From Pseudoalteromonas piscicida (GTDB taxonomy: Bacteria; Pseudomonadota; Gammaproteobacteria; Enterobacterales; Alteromonadaceae): a stretch of 64,000 bases of DNA. The translations under genes were made by a program, and so were the position numbers. The notes beneath the pieces were generated by a model, which saw only the letters and a program-made list of their open reading frames with translations, was not told the DNA's origin and did not search any database. This document shows, one piece after another, positions 9,042 through 17,777 of this stretch. How positions within the stretch are numbered: position 1 is the stretch's first letter; the number at the start of each line of letters is the position of its first letter. Where the stretch lies: NCBI RefSeq assembly GCF_002744175.1, contig NZ_NKHF01000055.1:1-64000 (forward strand), written 5' to 3'.

Positions 9042-9548
9042 TTAGAGTTCAAAGGGGGCGACGCCTTTGGCTTCCATCATATAACCAGTCTGTGCGATAT
9101 CACCTTTCCAGGTCGCAACTTTGATAGTGCCGCTGACGGTGATTGCATCGTATAAGCTTTCGATAGGCACGCCGTCTTTAAATTTTACATGGACGATTTG
9201 GTTAGGTGGCGGTGGTGGCACATGAATACAAGCACCAAAATAAGGTACCAACAAAAATTCGGTAAGCACTTCACTGTTGCCTTCGAGTGGTACAACAAAC
9301 CCAGGTAGGCTCACGTGTTGACCGTCCAGTTCTTTTACCACTGGTGCATTCAAATCTGGTTGCACCCAATTTTGTTCGGAGCCTTCATGGCTGGCAGCAG
9401 CTTGATTGCTAATTTGAACATGCCCTTTGGGAATTAAATCTTCCCAAAATATTTCTTTTGGCGGTGCTGCATTAACGGCAGTGCTAAACAACATCGCGGT
9501 GATGAGTGCCATAAAGTAAAAAACGTGACTACGTGCATTTAACAGCAT
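9042..9548 (-). CDS. DUF3299 family periplasmic protein
   Basis: A 168-residue exported protein of unknown function. The signal peptide (YFMALITAMLFSTAVNAAP) is followed by a conserved core with LPGFVVPLEG and VPYFGACIHVPPPPPNQ, the DUF3299 hallmark. The frame is open to 9641, but that overlaps the permease gene. The ATG at 9548, 10 nt after the permease stop and behind AGAGGA, is the sensible start. It is the last gene of an ATPase-permease-DUF3299 operon resembling part of the zinc-regulated zrg cluster of Vibrio (by recall, not checked). Confidence 0.85.
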   Translation of the reverse strand: MLLNARSHVFYFMALITAMLFSTAVNAAPPKEIFWEDLIPKGHVQISNQAAASHEGSEQNWVQPDLNAPVVKELDGQHVSLPGFVVPLEGNSEVLTEFLLVPYFGACIHVPPPPPNQIVHVKFKDGVPIESLYDAITVSGTIKVATWKGDIAQTGYMMEAKGVAPFEL

Positions 9549-9558
9549 CTTGATCCTC

Positions 9559-10908
9559 TTAGGTTTTAATTTGCATGCCATCGGCAAGCGAGTAAAAATA
9601 AGCACGCGCAGCGGGAATAGCGCCGATAATAGTACCTGCACCTATAATAACGCTTAGTAGCGTGAGTTCATAGGGGGAGAGCCCTCGGATACTAAGCACC
9701 ACACCAAACTGGCTTTGGAGGCCAGACTGTGCCGCAATGAGCAATAAATAAAACAGAATGACACCAAAGGCACATCCTAATACTGTGATAAAAATTGCTT
9801 CGCTAATTAGCAGCGCAAAAATATGCCAAGGCCTAGCACCGACTGAGCGTAAAATTGCCAGTTCTCTGCGCCTTTGATTTAATGTTGCCAGCAGGGAAGT
9901 AAGCATACCCAGTAGGCTGATGAGCACAACGGCAAGGGTGATAAGTAGCAGGATTTGCTCGACAATATCTAGCATTTCCCAAAGTTCCCTTAGGGTGACT
10001 CCCGGCATGATAGCCAGCAAAGGTTCTGCCTTATATTGATTGATGTTTCTTCTGACTTGCAAGGTATAAAGCGGCGAGTCAAACCCGAGTAAGAATGCTG
10101 TAATTTGCTGTGTAGAGCCGATTAAATCGCCTGGCTCGGAGTCGAGATTGTGTAGTAGCTCATCTTTTTCTTTACTGTCATGCTCATGCTCATGCTCATG
10201 CTCATGCTCATGCTCATGCTCATGGCTTGTAGCTGTGTGCTTACGTGAAATCATTCTAGGCTGCGTATTGTGCCCAGTACTATGCATAGCTTCAATTGCA
10301 CTGAGTGGCACATGTAAGGTCTTATCTACCGGTGTGCCGGTACGCGCTAAAATCCCAGAAATAACCAGCGGGTTATCATCATGATGATGAAAGCTAGTAT
10401 TACCCATGCCATGAGAGATCACGATTTTTTGCCCGAGCCGATAGCCTAATTGTTTTGCTACTTCAGCACCGAGCACCACCTCTTGCCCATTATGAAATGG
10501 GCGACCAGCAACAAAGGTGAGATTTTGTTTATTGGCATACTGATAGTGGTGAAAGTAATTGTCGTCGGTGCCAAGCACTGCAAAACCTTTATGGCTATCA
10601 CCTAGACTAATAGGTATGCTCCAAGCAACCCCACGTTGGGATTTTATATATTGATAGCTTTGCCATTGCACAGCGTTGTTGGCATGACCAATTCGAAAGA
10701 CGCTAGAAAGTAACAGTTGAATATCGCCAGTCCGTGCGCCCACAATGAGATCAGTACCGGAGATAGTGTTGGCAAAACTAGATTTAGCGTCCTGACGGAT
10801 CCGTTCAACCGAAAGCAGCAACATCACACTAATCGCTATAGTGACTAAAGTGAGGGCAACACTTGCTTTGCGGTTTAATGTGCTCTTCCAAGCGAGTTTA
10901 ATTAACAT
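9559..10908 (-). CDS. ABC transporter permease, FtsX/MacB type, with His-Glu repeat
   Basis: An inner-membrane subunit of a type VII-like ABC transporter. The 449-residue protein has an N-terminal membrane helix (KASVALTLVTIAISVMLLL), a large periplasmic MacB_PCD-like domain, and three C-terminal helices with the FtsX signature (RRRELAILRSVGARPWHIF). The periplasmic part contains seven HE dipeptides followed by HD near residues 230-245, a likely Zn/Ni/Cu-binding loop encoded by a tandem hexanucleotide. Its start overlaps the ATPase gene by 7 nt, and the DUF3299 gene follows after 10 nt. The metal link is inference from the His repeat. Confidence 0.88.
   Translation of the reverse strand: MLIKLAWKSTLNRKASVALTLVTIAISVMLLLSVERIRQDAKSSFANTISGTDLIVGARTGDIQLLLSSVFRIGHANNAVQWQSYQYIKSQRGVAWSIPISLGDSHKGFAVLGTDDNYFHHYQYANKQNLTFVAGRPFHNGQEVVLGAEVAKQLGYRLGQKIVISHGMGNTSFHHHDDNPLVISGILARTGTPVDKTLHVPLSAIEAMHSTGHNTQPRMISRKHTATSHEHEHEHEHEHEHEHDSKEKDELLHNLDSEPGDLIGSTQQITAFLLGFDSPLYTLQVRRNINQYKAEPLLAIMPGVTLRELWEMLDIVEQILLLITLAVVLISLLGMLTSLLATLNQRRRELAILRSVGARPWHIFALLISEAIFITVLGCAFGVILFYLLLIAAQSGLQSQFGVVLSIRGLSPYELTLLSVIIGAGTIIGAIPAARAYFYSLADGMQIKT
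10181..10222. repeat. Hexanucleotide tandem repeat (TGCTCA x7) within the permease gene
   Basis: Seven uninterrupted copies of TGCTCA, read on the minus strand as alternating His and Glu codons. Unit length is a multiple of three, so slippage would change the number of HE units without breaking the frame. Confidence 0.95.
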
Positions 10909-11594
10909 GGGCTGCCTCCTTGATTAATGTCGCCTAAACTCAGTTGCTTATCAAAAAGAGGGGCTAAGCTTTGATCATGACTAACAAAGAGGATCGCAGC
11001 ACGATATACCGCGGCTTGGTTGAACAGCAATTTTATAAAATCATTGCGACTATCGGCGTCGAGTGCTGAGGTTGGTTCATCCGCGATGATAACTTCAGGT
11101 CTACCAATAAATGCACGGGCTGCAGCAACTCGCTGCTGTTGTCCAATGCTCAGCTCGGAAACATGACGGTGTTGCGTTGCTTCATCTATGCCAAGCTCGT
11201 TCAGTAGTAATTTGGCTTCGTGCTCTAGGGTCTTATTTTGTGAGGTGATGGTTTGTACCCGTTTACTCGAAAATTCACACCCTAAAGTGACATTTTCGAT
11301 GGGAGAAAGGTACGGCAGTAAATTAAAGTTTTGAAAAATAGTCCCAATATGGTCGGCTCTAAACTTATCTCTGCGACTGCGACTCAGTTTGCTGACCTTT
11401 ACCCCTGCAATTTCAATTTCACCTTGCTGACAATCCAGCGTGCCAGCGATAAGCCCAAGCAAAGTTGACTTGCCACTGCCACTGGGACCATGCAAAAAAA
11501 CGTGCTCACCGCGTGCGATATGCAGGTTCGGTATGGTTAACACCGGTTTACTCGACTTGGGCCAAGTAAACTGTAATTGCGTAATCTTAAGCAT
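10902..11594 (-). CDS. ABC transporter ATP-binding protein (LolD/MacB type)
   Basis: The cytoplasmic ATPase partner of the permease at 9559. It has a Walker A (GPSGSGKST), a Q-loop (IFQNFNLLPYL), a signature ELSIGQQQRVAAARA (a variant of LSGGQ with ELSIGQ) and a Walker B (VIIADEPTSALD) with H-loop SHD. The open frame extends to 11651, but the ATG at 11594, giving MLKITQLQF, fits the family start; length is then 230 residues. The stop overlaps the permease start. Half-site-like GTTATAC bases lie about 25 nt upstream, too weak to call a Zur site. Confidence 0.92.
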   Translation of the reverse strand: MLKITQLQFTWPKSSKPVLTIPNLHIARGEHVFLHGPSGSGKSTLLGLIAGTLDCQQGEIEIAGVKVSKLSRSRRDKFRADHIGTIFQNFNLLPYLSPIENVTLGCEFSSKRVQTITSQNKTLEHEAKLLLNELGIDEATQHRHVSELSIGQQQRVAAARAFIGRPEVIIADEPTSALDADSRNDFIKLLFNQAAVYRAAILFVSHDQSLAPLFDKQLSLGDINQGGSPC

Positions 11595-11782
11595 AATGTC
11601 TCTGATCTGCCGAATAACTTGGTGATGGTATAACAAGAATGACGAAAGCAAAACCTAGTTTAGTTCAGTAACAAGCGTGTAAGTTAAATTGTGATTTTGG
11701 TTCAGCTCGACTATTATAGCGACCCTAACCCCCTCATTATTTTGTGCCCTTTAGCAAGGCGCATCCTGTCATCGGAGTAACA

Positions 11783-12883
11783 ATGAGTAGCTACAAAGTT
11801 TTAGACGTCAATGACGATCTTCCAATTCGCACCAAAGGTGCGGTTCATAGCGGTAAAGTACGTTCAGTTTATTGGTTAACCGACGCCGACAGCGCGCGTT
11901 TAATCGAAGAAAAAGGCTATCAAGTTCCAGCTGGCACTGAGTTGGCTATCATGGTTATCTCAGATCGTATTTCTGCATTCGACTGTATTTGGCAAGGCGA
12001 AAATGGCCTAAATGGTGTGCCTGGTAAGGGTATCGCGCTAAATAGTGTTGCAGCACACTGGTTCAAGCTTTTTGATGAAGCTGGGCTTGCGGGCAATCAT
12101 ATTGTTGATATTCCGCATCCGTATGTGTGGATTGTGCGCAAAGCCAGTACAGTTAAAGTGGAAGCCATTGCACGCCAATACATTACTGGCAGCATGTGGC
12201 GCGACTATGCCAAAGGTGTTCGATCTTTCTGTGGTTTGCAATTACCAGAGGGCTTAGAAGCCAATCAAAAGCTAGATGATGTGCTTATCACGCCATCGAC
12301 CAAAGGTATCATCAAAGGTTTAGCAGATGTGCCAGAGGTTGATGATGTGAACATTTCTCGTCAGAATATCGAGGACAACCTTAGCGCCTTCAATTTTAAA
12401 TCAGCGGCAGATGTTGATAAGTACGAACAGCTGCTAACTGAGGGCTTTAGCCTTATCAGTAGAGAGTTGGAAAAGCTTGATCAAATCTTCGTAGATACTA
12501 AATTTGAATTTGGTTATGTTGAAGATAAAGACGGTCAAGAGCGCTTGATATACATTGATGAAGTAGGCACGCCAGACTCATCTCGTATTTGGGATGGGCC
12601 AGCTTACCGTGATGGTAAAATCATCGAAAACTCAAAAGAAGGGTTCCGTCAGCTACTAATTAATAATGTACCTGACAGCGATGTACTGCTGAATAAGGAT
12701 CGTATGCCTGAGCGTGAAGCGTTGGCACGAGACTACCAGTTGCCAGAAGCGGTGATGATGTCGGTAAGCGAAACCTATGTGGGGATCGCCAGTAAAATTA
12801 TTGGTCGTGAATTAACGATCCCATCAGATCCTCGCCAAGAAGTGATCGATATTCTTAATAGCCACTACGGGCTTATCGATTAG
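11783..12883 (+). CDS. purC: Phosphoribosylaminoimidazole-succinocarboxamide synthase, long form
   Basis: It joins CAIR and aspartate to form SAICAR in purine synthesis (cytoplasm). The protein has [38 protein letters not shown] and [13 protein letters not shown], all conserved in SAICAR synthetases. It is 366 residues long, the larger type found in Vibrio-like bacteria rather than the 237-residue E. coli form. The ATG at 11783 follows GGAG; the frame is open from 11744. A TATTATAG box near 11711 may be the -10. It is monocistronic with its own terminator. Confidence 0.96.
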   Translation: MSSYKVLDVNDDLPIRTKGAVHSGKVRSVYWLTDADSARLIEEKGYQVPAGTELAIMVISDRISAFDCIWQGENGLNGVPGKGIALNSVAAHWFKLFDEAGLAGNHIVDIPHPYVWIVRKASTVKVEAIARQYITGSMWRDYAKGVRSFCGLQLPEGLEANQKLDDVLITPSTKGIIKGLADVPEVDDVNISRQNIEDNLSAFNFKSAADVDKYEQLLTEGFSLISRELEKLDQIFVDTKFEFGYVEDKDGQERLIYIDEVGTPDSSRIWDGPAYRDGKIIENSKEGFRQLLINNVPDSDVLLNKDRMPEREALARDYQLPEAVMMSVSETYVGIASKIIGRELTIPSDPRQEVIDILNSHYGLID

Positions 12884-12901
12884 CGCTAGCAACCATAATA
12901 T

Positions 12902-12937
12902 TTTGCCCTAGTAAATGAGTTTATTAGGGCAAATTTC
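12902..12937 (+). terminator. Intrinsic terminator of purC
   Basis: TTTGCCCTA plus GTAAA pairs with TTTAT plus TAGGGCAAA (one G-U pair) around a short TGAG loop at about 12903-12933, followed by TTTCT. Confidence 0.8.
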
Positions 12938-13007
12938 TCAATTCGCTTGCATTTCATGGCAAGGTCTCTTTTACTTACCTTAATTGTTGCAATAACTAGA
13001 GTCAGAT

Positions 13008-13640
13008 ATGCGACCGTTTGTTCTGCCCTTGCTAAGTTTAGGTTTTTTACTTTTCATCGCTTCAAGTAAAGCACAGGCCACCCAGCTAAAGATATTGGAT
13101 GGCAATGGTGAGCCGCTTCAACATGCCGTTGTTGAGTTGATAGATCAGCCGCTAGCATCATCACCACAAGGGATTGCGGTTATGGATCAAATCAATAAAC
13201 AATTTGTTCCTTTTATTTTAACTATTCAGAAAGGACAGCTGGTCAGCTTTCCAAACAGCGATGACATTCGCCATCATGTTTACTCATTTTCTGCGGTAAA
13301 ACCATTTGAATTAAAGCTCTATGCCGGTACGCCAAATCAACCGCTTAAGTTTGATAACGCTGGGGTTGTGGTGTTAGGTTGTAACATTCATGACTCTATG
13401 GTTGGTTATATTTACGTTGCAGATGACAACCCCGTACTCGTGACCGATGCCAGTGGTGTTGTGTCTTTACCCGACGCGTCTCGCACTGTAACTGTGTGGC
13501 ACCCGTATCAGAGCAACGACATTGATAGTCGCCAAAGTGCACAAATAGTGAACACAAATGCGCAGGTGACCGTAACAATTGAAACAACTTATCCAGCGCC
13601 GCGAAATACCTTTGGAGAGCGCTTTGGACAGCATGAATGA
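13008..13640 (+). CDS. Periplasmic cupredoxin-like copper protein
   Basis: An exported protein (signal peptide ending near SKAQA) of 210 residues. The middle has type 1 copper ligands in the right order: His in DDIRHHVYSF, then Cys, His and Met in LGCNIHDSMVGY. Similar proteins are often annotated as methylamine-utilisation proteins because of resemblance to plastocyanin/amicyanin. The N-terminal third looks like a carboxypeptidase-regulatory type beta domain (ILDGNGEPLQHAVVEL). Its stop overlaps the start of the GGDEF-EAL gene (ATGA), making it the first gene of a four-gene operon. A redox or copper sensing role for the downstream signalling protein is inference. Confidence 0.8.
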   Translation: MRPFVLPLLSLGFLLFIASSKAQATQLKILDGNGEPLQHAVVELIDQPLASSPQGIAVMDQINKQFVPFILTIQKGQLVSFPNSDDIRHHVYSFSAVKPFELKLYAGTPNQPLKFDNAGVVVLGCNIHDSMVGYIYVADDNPVLVTDASGVVSLPDASRTVTVWHPYQSNDIDSRQSAQIVNTNAQVTVTIETTYPAPRNTFGERFGQHE

Positions 13641-15973
13641 ATAACAGCTTTAAAAATAAAATAATCAGCTTGTGTATCATGCTTATTCTGGTTACGGCCG
13701 GAATGAGCTTAGCGAGCTTTTGGTGGTCAACGAGTAAATTCAATGAAGCGCAAGTTGAAAGAAAAATTCAGGTTGCGCAAAACGTTTATCAACAATACCT
13801 GAAAGCTAGAGAACGCTTACTCGTCACAGCCGCAACGGTATTGACTGCTGATTTTGGCTTTAAGCAAGCGGTGGCAACGCGCGATGCGCAAACCATCAGT
13901 AGTGTGCTGTTAAATCATTCACGCAGAATTGATGCAGACTTAATGTTACTTCTTGATGTGCAAGGCAACCTTATCTCTGCAAATACAGAAGGATTAAGCT
14001 TTCCCGGCAATACACGAAGCTGGATGCAAGCGCTGCAAAGTCATAACGACCACTCGGCATTCGTCGTACTCAATGATCACCTATATCAAGTAATTATTCT
14101 CCCAGTAAGGGCTCCTAGAACGATTGCTTACACGGTTATAGGCTTTGAAGTGGGCGAAACGGTGGCGAATGAATTAAAAGAGCTAACCGGTATGGAAACC
14201 AGCTTTGTTGGTGAAGCTGACAACCTAAAAGCCTCATCTCTAGACGCGTTGACACTTGGTAGTGATCTATTTGATTTCTTGGCAGCCCAAAAAACGACGC
14301 GTTGGTTTGGAGAATATTCTGTTTTTGAGAGCGCTGAAGTGAGCTTACCGTCGCTTGATAGCAACCCGATCAGTTTGGTGCTGAGCTCCGATCTAACTAC
14401 CCAATATCAAGAGTTCGACAAGATGGTACTGACCATTATTTTGCTTTCGGTTGGAACCATATTAATTGGTTTTATTACCAGTGGCGTGGTTGCTAAGAAT
14501 TTGACCACCCCGTTAAGCAAATTGACAGAGATGGCCAAACGTTTTGCGAAAGGCGATTACTCAGCAAAATTAGCTGAGTCTCGGCCTACTCAGGAGATTT
14601 GCCAATTAGTTGATGCCTTTAATAACATGGGTGAAGACATTCAAGAGCGGGAAGAGCAAATCCGCTTTCAGGCGAGTCACGACCACTTAACAGGGTTTTA
14701 TAATCGTAACGCCGCGCTAGATAGGCTACATAGCATGCTCAGTGGCGGTGCCGAGTTCTATTTTCTTGCTATCGATATCAAAGGATTACGGCACATTAAC
14801 GACAAGCTGGGACCACGAGTAGGTGATGACTGTATCAAAGCTGTTGCCAAACGTATCGCTGAAATCAATGCTGAAGAAGGTGGGCTCAATGTTCGCTTGG
14901 GTGGTGACGAGTTTTTAGTTGCACATCGAGCAAAAGCCTACGCTGATCCGCAAAGTGCAGTGATTGGGATTGTTGAATGTGCCGAGAGGTTAAATCAAGG
15001 CCTAGGTAAACCTTACATGGTACAAGGCTTAGACATTTCGCTGCACTTTAGTATCGGGGTGGTGCATTACCCCAAACAAGCGCACACACCAGAAGATGTG
15101 GTTCGTCGGGCTCTGATTGCGGTGGATACCGCGGCCCATGATGGTCACGATGTTTATTATTATCAATCAGGGGAAGACGAAGCGCATCTGGAGCGTTTGC
15201 AGATCATTGATGAGCTAAAGCAAGCCATAACTCATGATGACGGTCAGTTGTTTATGACCTATCAGCCTAAGCTTAATATGAAGACTAATCGTATTGATAA
15301 GGTGGAATCCTTGATCCGTTGGCAGCGCAAAAACGGTGAGTGGGTTTCTCCTGAGCTATTTATCGACTTAGCTGAGCAATCAGGTTTAATTGTTGAACTA
15401 ACACAATGGGTTGTGAAAACTGTGGTGTCACAAGTTGCAAACTGGGTGCGGCAAGGGGAGCGTATCAAAGCTGCCATTAATGTGTCGGCGCAAGACATTG
15501 CTGATAAAAACTTTTTGCCTCACCTTAAGGCACTACTTGAATCTTACAAGGTCAAGCCTGAGTTGATCACCATCGAGCTTACCGAGCGAGATATGATTGA
15601 AAACGAAGAGAAAGGCATTGCAGTTTTACAAGCACTCAAACAACTGGGTGTTCAAGTGTCGTTAGATGATTATGGTGTAGGGCAAACTTCGTTAGGTAGA
15701 TTGAAGATGCTACCAATTGACGAATTAAAACTAGATAAGGTGTTTATTTTAAAGCTTGCACAGTCCGAAAAAGACCAGTTTATCGTGAGCTCAACCATTA
15801 CGCTTGGCCATCAACTTGGTTTTAGCGTGGTGGCTGAAGGGGTTGAAGATAAAGCATCATTGGATCTATTAGAGTCAATGCAATGTGATTATGCTCAAGG
15901 GTACTATCTTAGTAAGCCATTAAAAGCACAAGATTTTGACCAGTGGCTCGGGAGGTATCATGAAGTGGGTTAA
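13637..15973 (+). CDS. Membrane-anchored GGDEF-EAL c-di-GMP signalling protein with HAMP
   Basis: Order: N-terminal helix (about 8-30), periplasmic sensor (about 31-255, CACHE-like with LMLLLDVQGNLISANTEG), second helix (about 260-285), HAMP, GGDEF (RLGGDEF near 420) and EAL. The EAL domain keeps the usual catalytic set but with small variants: ESLIRW for EALLRW, NVSAQD, ELTERD, DDYGVGQTSLG for DDFGTGYSSL, LKLDKVF, AEGVED. It is probably an active phosphodiesterase. GGDEF is canonical, but no RxxD inhibitory site precedes it. It is coupled to the cupredoxin gene upstream and overlaps the DUF3034 gene downstream by 14 nt. Confidence 0.93.
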   Translation: MNNSFKNKIISLCIMLILVTAGMSLASFWWSTSKFNEAQVERKIQVAQNVYQQYLKARERLLVTAATVLTADFGFKQAVATRDAQTISSVLLNHSRRIDADLMLLLDVQGNLISANTEGLSFPGNTRSWMQALQSHNDHSAFVVLNDHLYQVIILPVRAPRTIAYTVIGFEVGETVANELKELTGMETSFVGEADNLKASSLDALTLGSDLFDFLAAQKTTRWFGEYSVFESAEVSLPSLDSNPISLVLSSDLTTQYQEFDKMVLTIILLSVGTILIGFITSGVVAKNLTTPLSKLTEMAKRFAKGDYSAKLAESRPTQEICQLVDAFNNMGEDIQEREEQIRFQASHDHLTGFYNRNAALDRLHSMLSGGAEFYFLAIDIKGLRHINDKLGPRVGDDCIKAVAKRIAEINAEEGGLNVRLGGDEFLVAHRAKAYADPQSAVIGIVECAERLNQGLGKPYMVQGLDISLHFSIGVVHYPKQAHTPEDVVRRALIAVDTAAHDGHDVYYYQSGEDEAHLERLQIIDELKQAITHDDGQLFMTYQPKLNMKTNRIDKVESLIRWQRKNGEWVSPELFIDLAEQSGLIVELTQWVVKTVVSQVANWVRQGERIKAAINVSAQDIADKNFLPHLKALLESYKVKPELITIELTERDMIENEEKGIAVLQALKQLGVQVSLDDYGVGQTSLGRLKMLPIDELKLDKVFILKLAQSEKDQFIVSSTITLGHQLGFSVVAEGVEDKASLDLLESMQCDYAQGYYLSKPLKAQDFDQWLGRYHEVG

Positions 15974-16787
15974 TGTGATTATTGCTTACTTGCTGCTAGG
16001 TAGTTCAGCTTATGCTGCAACGGGCAAATTGCTAGCAACACCGGGCGTGTCTCAAGTTGAGGGGAGTGCCGGTGGTGGAATTGTACCTTGGGCACAACTT
16101 GCAGGCTATGCGTCAGAGGATGAGTGGTCGGCAACAGGTTTTTGTAGCCGTGCCAGCTTAAAGGATTATCAGCTTGATGTCTGTGGGATTCAGGCAAATC
16201 TATTTAACCGTGTTGAGCTGAGCTTTGCCCAGCAAAACTTCGATGTTGATGCGCTAAACCTCGATATTGAGCAAGATATTATCGCAGCTAAGGTACGTTT
16301 ATATGGCGATATTGTTTACAGTAAATATCCACAACTGAGCTTTGGCATTCAGCATAAATCTCTAGATGACGCTACAGTTGCTAATCTGCTTGGGGCTAAA
16401 GATGACTCTGGTACAGATTATTACTTAGCTGCAAGTAAATTACATTTAGGGGCGATCGGCGGCTATAACTGGTTTTGGAATGTCACGGTAAGACACTCGC
16501 GAGCTAACCAACTAGGAATTCTGGGTTATGGTGGGGCAAATGACAGCTCACCTTGGCAGCTTGAAGCGAGCAGTGCGGTGTTTTTGTCGAGGCATTGGGC
16601 CCTCGGCGTCGAATATCGTCAGAAATCAAATAACCTTGGTCTTGGCGAGTCAGATTGGCAGGATCTTTTTGTAGCCTGGATCCCGAATAAGTCTGTCAGT
16701 GTTACGGCTGCTTGGCTCGATTTAGGAAAAATTGCAGGTCAACCGTCTCAAACCGGTTGGTATCTCTCTGTGACGGGGTATTTTTAA
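15960..16787 (+). CDS. DUF3034 family exported protein
   Basis: A 275-residue protein with a signal peptide (VIIAYLLLGSSAYA) and a beta-rich body with alternating aromatic residues ending in WYLSVTGYF, which suggests an outer-membrane barrel. The core (TPGVSQVEGSAGGGIVPWA) fits DUF3034. The ATG at 15960 follows GGGAGG and lies inside the end of the EAL gene; an earlier in-frame start at 15936 has no such site. The next gene begins one base after its stop. It may be the outer-membrane element of this putative copper/globin/c-di-GMP operon. Confidence 0.75.
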   Translation: MKWVNVIIAYLLLGSSAYAATGKLLATPGVSQVEGSAGGGIVPWAQLAGYASEDEWSATGFCSRASLKDYQLDVCGIQANLFNRVELSFAQQNFDVDALNLDIEQDIIAAKVRLYGDIVYSKYPQLSFGIQHKSLDDATVANLLGAKDDSGTDYYLAASKLHLGAIGGYNWFWNVTVRHSRANQLGILGYGGANDSSPWQLEASSAVFLSRHWALGVEYRQKSNNLGLGESDWQDLFVAWIPNKSVSVTAAWLDLGKIAGQPSQTGWYLSVTGYF

Positions 16788-17207
16788 ATGAAATGGTTAC
16801 CGCTAGCAGCGTTGCTATGTATTTTGACCGGTTGTAATGCCACTACGCCTCAACGTTCGTTATATGAACAAATTGGAGGGAATGCTGGAGCACAAAAGTT
16901 GGTAGATGCGTTTATCCAGCAAATAGGTAACGATGAAGTGATCCTACCCTATTTCAAAGCGTCTAACGTAAGTCACTTTAGAGAAGGCTTTATTACCCAC
17001 CTATGCGACACCCTAGATGGTCCTTGTGATTATCAAGGGGATAACATGGTACAAATCCATACTGGGATGAATATTACCGAATCAGATTTTAATCGTGTTG
17101 TTGATTTACTGATTAATGCGATGAATGAGGTTGGTATTCCGCATGGAATACAAAACAAAATTTTAGCCCGCCTAGCCCCCATGCGAGGAGAAATAATTAA
17201 ACTTTAG
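16788..17207 (+). CDS. Lipoprotein-anchored group 1 truncated hemoglobin
   Basis: A 139-residue protein with a lipobox (CILTGC, Cys at 16) followed by a truncated globin: YEQIGGNAGAQKLVDAF, the C/E helix region, and IHTGMNITESDFNRVVDLL, where the His is the expected heme ligand. DGPCDYQG corresponds to the usual GGP-YxG segment. Truncated globins bind O2 or NO and are normally cytoplasmic; a lipobox puts this one in the periplasm or outer membrane. The start codon directly follows the stop of the DUF3034 gene. This context suggests gas or redox sensing with the cupredoxin and the c-di-GMP protein. Confidence 0.85.
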   Translation: MKWLPLAALLCILTGCNATTPQRSLYEQIGGNAGAQKLVDAFIQQIGNDEVILPYFKASNVSHFREGFITHLCDTLDGPCDYQGDNMVQIHTGMNITESDFNRVVDLLINAMNEVGIPHGIQNKILARLAPMRGEIIKL

Positions 17208-17373
17208 GGGAGCGCTGAAGGGCTTTACTTTGGCACAAAGATTAGGGAAAAAAGCTGAATTATTTACTGTAATTCTGTAACCTAAAAGAAATATATTGAA
17301 AATTCAGTCACGGGATCGGATTAACACGCAATTAGCGTGCTTTATACCGTGCCAATAGAAGAAGAGAGCCAAC

Positions 17374-17775
17374 TTGAAAAAAGTCATTACATTTGGAACC
17401 TTTGATATTTTCCACGTAGGACATGTCAATATTTTGGAACGCGCGCGTGCGCTCGGCGATTATTTGGTTGTGGGTATTTCATCGGATGAGCTTAACTTTT
17501 CTAAAAAAGGTAGAAACCCGGTTTACTCCATATCTGAACGTTTAAAAATCATTAGTTCTTTACGGTTTGTCGATGAAGTCTTTGTCGAAGAGTCACTCGA
17601 TCTAAAAGCACAATATTTAAAAGATTTTAACGCTGATGTCTTGGTCATGGGTGATGATTGGAAAGGTAAATTTGATATATATAAAGATATTTGCGATGTC
17701 GTTTATTTAGAACGCACACCCTCCATATCAACGACCGAAATTATTGAAGTTGTGCGTCAGCCAAAAGGAAATTAA
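17374..17775 (+). CDS. Glycerol-3-phosphate cytidylyltransferase-like nucleotidyltransferase
   Basis: It transfers CMP to an alcohol phosphate, most likely glycerol 3-phosphate, forming CDP-glycerol. The 133-residue protein has the cytidylyltransferase motifs GTFDIFHVGHVNIL (HxGH) and RTPSISTTEI (RTxGISTT type). Start is a TTG after GAAGAGAG; no ATG is available nearby upstream. The TagD-type enzyme is best known from teichoic acid synthesis in Gram-positives, and here may feed a surface polymer. A sulfurtransferase gene follows after 2 nt. A small CACGC/GCGTG hairpin lies at 17325-17340 in the gap before it. Confidence 0.85.
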   Translation: MKKVITFGTFDIFHVGHVNILERARALGDYLVVGISSDELNFSKKGRNPVYSISERLKIISSLRFVDEVFVEESLDLKAQYLKDFNADVLVMGDDWKGKFDIYKDICDVVYLERTPSISTTEIIEVVRQPKGN

Positions 17776-17777
17776 TC

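Noticed and set aside
10148..10384. Plus-strand frame with (CS)n repeat opposite the permease gene
   Set aside because: It is the antisense shadow of the His-Glu microsatellite and has no ribosome binding site.
11617..11636. Possible Zur site (GTTATAC half) upstream of the ABC ATPase
   Set aside because: Only one half-site is present and no palindrome is formed.
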